Under the pieces are notes generated by a model. The model saw only the letters and a list, made by a program, of their open reading frames with translations. It was not told where the DNA came from and did not search any database. A program made the translations under genes and the position numbers. A stretch of 64,000 bases of DNA from MH13 sp040219355 (lineage in GTDB: Bacteria > Pseudomonadota > Alphaproteobacteria > Rhizobiales > MH13): assembly GCA_040219355.1 (NCBI GenBank), contig JAVJSN010000015.1, positions 558,001-622,000 on the forward strand, given 5' to 3'. Below are positions 61,961 to 64,000 of this stretch, one piece after another (the stretch's first letter is position 1; each line of letters opens with the position of its first letter).

Positions 61961-64000
61961 TCAGCTGCCGAAGCGACCGAGAGCCTGACCGAGCACCGTG
62001 TAGAGGCGCCCCTGGTCTGACATCAGCAGTGTACGGGTTTCCGATCTGCTTGCCCGGCGTGATGCCATTTCCCGCAGAGTTGCCTCAAACGTTGTCAGAT
62101 GCTCCTGCGCTGCGGCCCGCAAATCTTCATCGCGGCTGATCTGGCGGCGAATGTCGTCAAAGACTTGCTGCCCATTGAGCGTGTAGATGCGGCGTGAGAA
62201 GCTTGCTTTGTTGCCTGACAGATAGCTGTCCCATTGTTGGGCGTAAGCCCGTTCGTCCAATGCTTCAGCAAGCTGGCCATGGATATCTTCCAAAGGACCG
62301 TCCTTGCCTTCGTCGCTCGATGCGCGACGCAGCAGATCACTGATCCAGCCACCTGATGGGGACGCTGCATTGGTGTTGGATGCCGCAGCAGGTGCTACCG
62401 CCGGTGACACGGCTGGAGAAACTGCTTGGCGAACATCTTCCATGCTGCGGGCGATGTCATCATCCACGCGCTGATCTGCCAAGCTTAGTGCGCTGGCTTC
62501 AGCAAGCTGTGCTCCGCCACGTGAGGAGGCGATGGCTGGCGCTGGAGGCGGGGCTTGAAGCTGACGAGAGGATGCATCACGCGCATTGCCTTCGTCGGAA
62601 ACCAGGCTGGAGAGCTCTTTGAGCGCAGCAACCTGCTCATTGACCACTTGACGAAGCGCGGCTGCGCTTTCGCGCGCTTCCTCTGGTAGTTCAAACACGC
62701 CGCGACGAATGTCGGCGCGTGTGGTTGCAAGTTCAGAACTCAGATCGCTTGTCATGCGGCGCATGTCTTCGATCGAAGAGTGGAATGCTGAGACTGCGGT
62801 TTCCAGACCGCTCTGAAGCTCGCGGGCCACCTCTTCCTGCGTCGTGCGCACGATGTCGCTGGCCTTGGCGCTTTCGCTGCTGGCGGTTTCACGCAGATTG
62901 GTGAACTGCGCAATCACGCCTTTGGCGGCATCGTCTGCGGCCAGTGAAAGGGCCGATGCGAGGGCAGCTGCACGCTCTTCGGCGTCAATCAGCGTGGACG
63001 CCAAGCGTTCTGAGGTTAGCTGAAGCGCTTGTTCAGCGCGGTTTGTCCGGTCTGCAATTGTTTCACTGACAGTGTCCATCTGGGCCACTTGTGCCCCGAC
63101 AGAGCTGTCCAGCTTTTCGGTGGAACGCAGGATAGCTTGCGAGGCGCCCGACAGCGAACGTCCATGCACATCAAAGCGATCAGACAGGTCAACGATTGAA
63201 CTGAGCACTTCAGTTGAGATGCCGCTGAGCGCTTCAAGTTGCTTCTCAAGGGCTTCAGACGTGGTGGCCGTGTCATTGCTGATGGATTGAACCGAGGTGC
63301 TGAAACGGGCAATTTTCTCCTGCAAAACCTCGCCCATAGAGCCGAGCGTGACCGCAGAATTGCTGAGCAGCTCCTCAATCGAGCTGTTCACCGAGCCGAT
63401 CTGGCCAGTGAGTTCCTGCAAGTCCTGGTTCAACAGATTGCGAGCACGGGCAAGGTTGGACGAGGCATCGCGCGTGCGCTCTTCCAGCGTTGTGTCCATA
63501 AGATGGGTGGCCGCCTCGACCGACTGGTTGAAGGCGCTGGTGCGCGTATCAAGCGCACCAAGCAGCGAGTGACCACGGCTGTTGAGCACCGTTTCAATGG
63601 ATTCAGTGGCAGCGGCAATGCTGGCTTCCAGTGTTGACCGACGATCATCCAACTTATCGGTAAGCGCCTGTGCGCGCGTGTCGATAACGTTGGCGACAGC
63701 GCCAGTTGCAGCGTTGATGCTATGTTCCAGCGTGGAAGCGCGATCTTCCAACGCGCCAGATAGCTCCTTGGTCCGGCTGTCGAGAACCGAACCGAGCTGG
63801 CTGGTGGCCGATTGCAGGCTTTGTGCCAGTGTGTCCGTCTGGCCAGCCAGCGAGTCGATCATCTCACGCTCGCGCTCAGCGACATTGCTCTGCAGAGACT
63901 GTGTGGCAGCGTGAATGGAGCGTGCGAACTCGCTGGTACGGCTTTCCAAAGCACCAACCAGGGCTTGACCACGGTCATCAAGAATGGACTCCATCGCCGT
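61961..64000 (-). CDS. GPR-like giant coiled-coil protein, C-terminal part (cut by window edge)
   Basis: At least 679 residues of the C-terminal end; the reading frame continues past the right edge. Almost wholly helical with repeats of about 34 residues (LDSRTKELSGALEDRAS, IDTRAQALTDKLDDRRS, LNSRGHSLLGALDTRTS), an apolipoprotein-like pattern. A Pro/Ala-rich linker at about residues 480-545 of this fragment leads to a conserved globular end with SFSRRIYTLNGQQVFDDIRRQI and TLREMASRRASRSETRTLLMSD. This matches the growth-pole-ring protein that in Agrobacterium forms a ring at the growing pole. A function in polar growth is inferred from that family. Confidence 0.8.
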   Translation of the reverse strand, partial: TAMESILDDRGQALVGALESRTSEFARSIHAATQSLQSNVAEREREMIDSLAGQTDTLAQSLQSATSQLGSVLDSRTKELSGALEDRASTLEHSINAATGAVANVIDTRAQALTDKLDDRRSTLEASIAAATESIETVLNSRGHSLLGALDTRTSAFNQSVEAATHLMDTTLEERTRDASSNLARARNLLNQDLQELTGQIGSVNSSIEELLSNSAVTLGSMGEVLQEKIARFSTSVQSISNDTATTSEALEKQLEALSGISTEVLSSIVDLSDRFDVHGRSLSGASQAILRSTEKLDSSVGAQVAQMDTVSETIADRTNRAEQALQLTSERLASTLIDAEERAAALASALSLAADDAAKGVIAQFTNLRETASSESAKASDIVRTTQEEVARELQSGLETAVSAFHSSIEDMRRMTSDLSSELATTRADIRRGVFELPEEARESAAALRQVVNEQVAALKELSSLVSDEGNARDASSRQLQAPPPAPAIASSRGGAQLAEASALSLADQRVDDDIARSMEDVRQAVSPAVSPAVAPAAASNTNAASPSGGWISDLLRRASSDEGKDGPLEDIHGQLAEALDERAYAQQWDSYLSGNKASFSRRIYTLNGQQVFDDIRRQISRDEDLRAAAQEHLTTFEATLREMASRRASRSETRTLLMSDQGRLYTVLGQALGRFGS

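Overview
The window looks like chromosome of an alphaproteobacterium of the order Hyphomicrobiales (Rhizobiales). Pointers are a circularly permuted two-piece tmRNA gene, an alphaproteobacterial-type SspB, hflK-hflC-DUF2065-degP, BA14K-like proteins, a CheZ-like protein with long acidic arms, and the C-terminal part of a very long coiled-coil protein resembling the growth-pole-ring (GPR) protein of Agrobacterium. By eye the DNA is moderately GC-rich and even. There are no rRNAs, tRNAs, insertion sequences, prophage or CRISPR array. Genus cannot be fixed from this sequence.

Layout. 1-2733 (minus): chemoreceptor, terminator, ssrA and the start of sspB. 3033-5946: YHS protein, DUF2853 protein, then thyA-GST-folA for thymidylate and folate. 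6028-10078: a membrane and periplasm protein-quality operon (hflK, hflC, DUF2065, degP) behind a plausible heat-shock promoter. 10096-18207: serB, miaA with an unusual repeat insert, an MFS exporter, a 1021-residue von Willebrand A protein of unknown role, and a divergent VOC/double winged-helix pair. 18342-25830: ilvC, a TetR regulator with a clear operator, pdxJ, a TSUP permease, two BA14K-like secreted proteins, a PhzF-like protein, and leuA behind a candidate leader-peptide attenuator.

25887-39714 is a carbohydrate-acid island. A ribose-type ABC importer, a protein resembling D-apionate lactonase, and DenD, OtnK, OtnC and OtnI form one minus-strand unit that would turn an imported aldonolactone or tetronate into a triose phosphate. 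A TRAP-permease remnant lies inside it. A divergent GntR regulator and the hexuronate genes uxaC-uxuB flank it. This suggests growth on plant or algal cell-wall acids.

39860-52139 holds a GerW/DUF2953 pair, a fasciclin-domain protein, a PhnF-like regulator, a giant transglutaminase-like/DUF2126 protein, an EamA permease, a cupin regulator, a degenerate SDR, a metallophosphoesterase-glycosyltransferase pair and a threonine dehydratase-like enzyme. 52155-64000 has the CheZ-like phosphatase, an HcaT-like MFS permease, the dgcN-dgcA pair for D-glutamate, a four-gene MCE/Mla lipid-transport operon, and the GPR-like protein running off the right edge.

The most notable items are the permuted ssrA beside sspB, the lactonase-erythronate locus with its transporter remnant, the leuA leader, the CheZ-like protein with repeated CheY-binding-like motifs, the transglutaminase-like plus VWA protein, and the miaA repeat expansion. 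All family calls come from reading the sequence; no database search was run.
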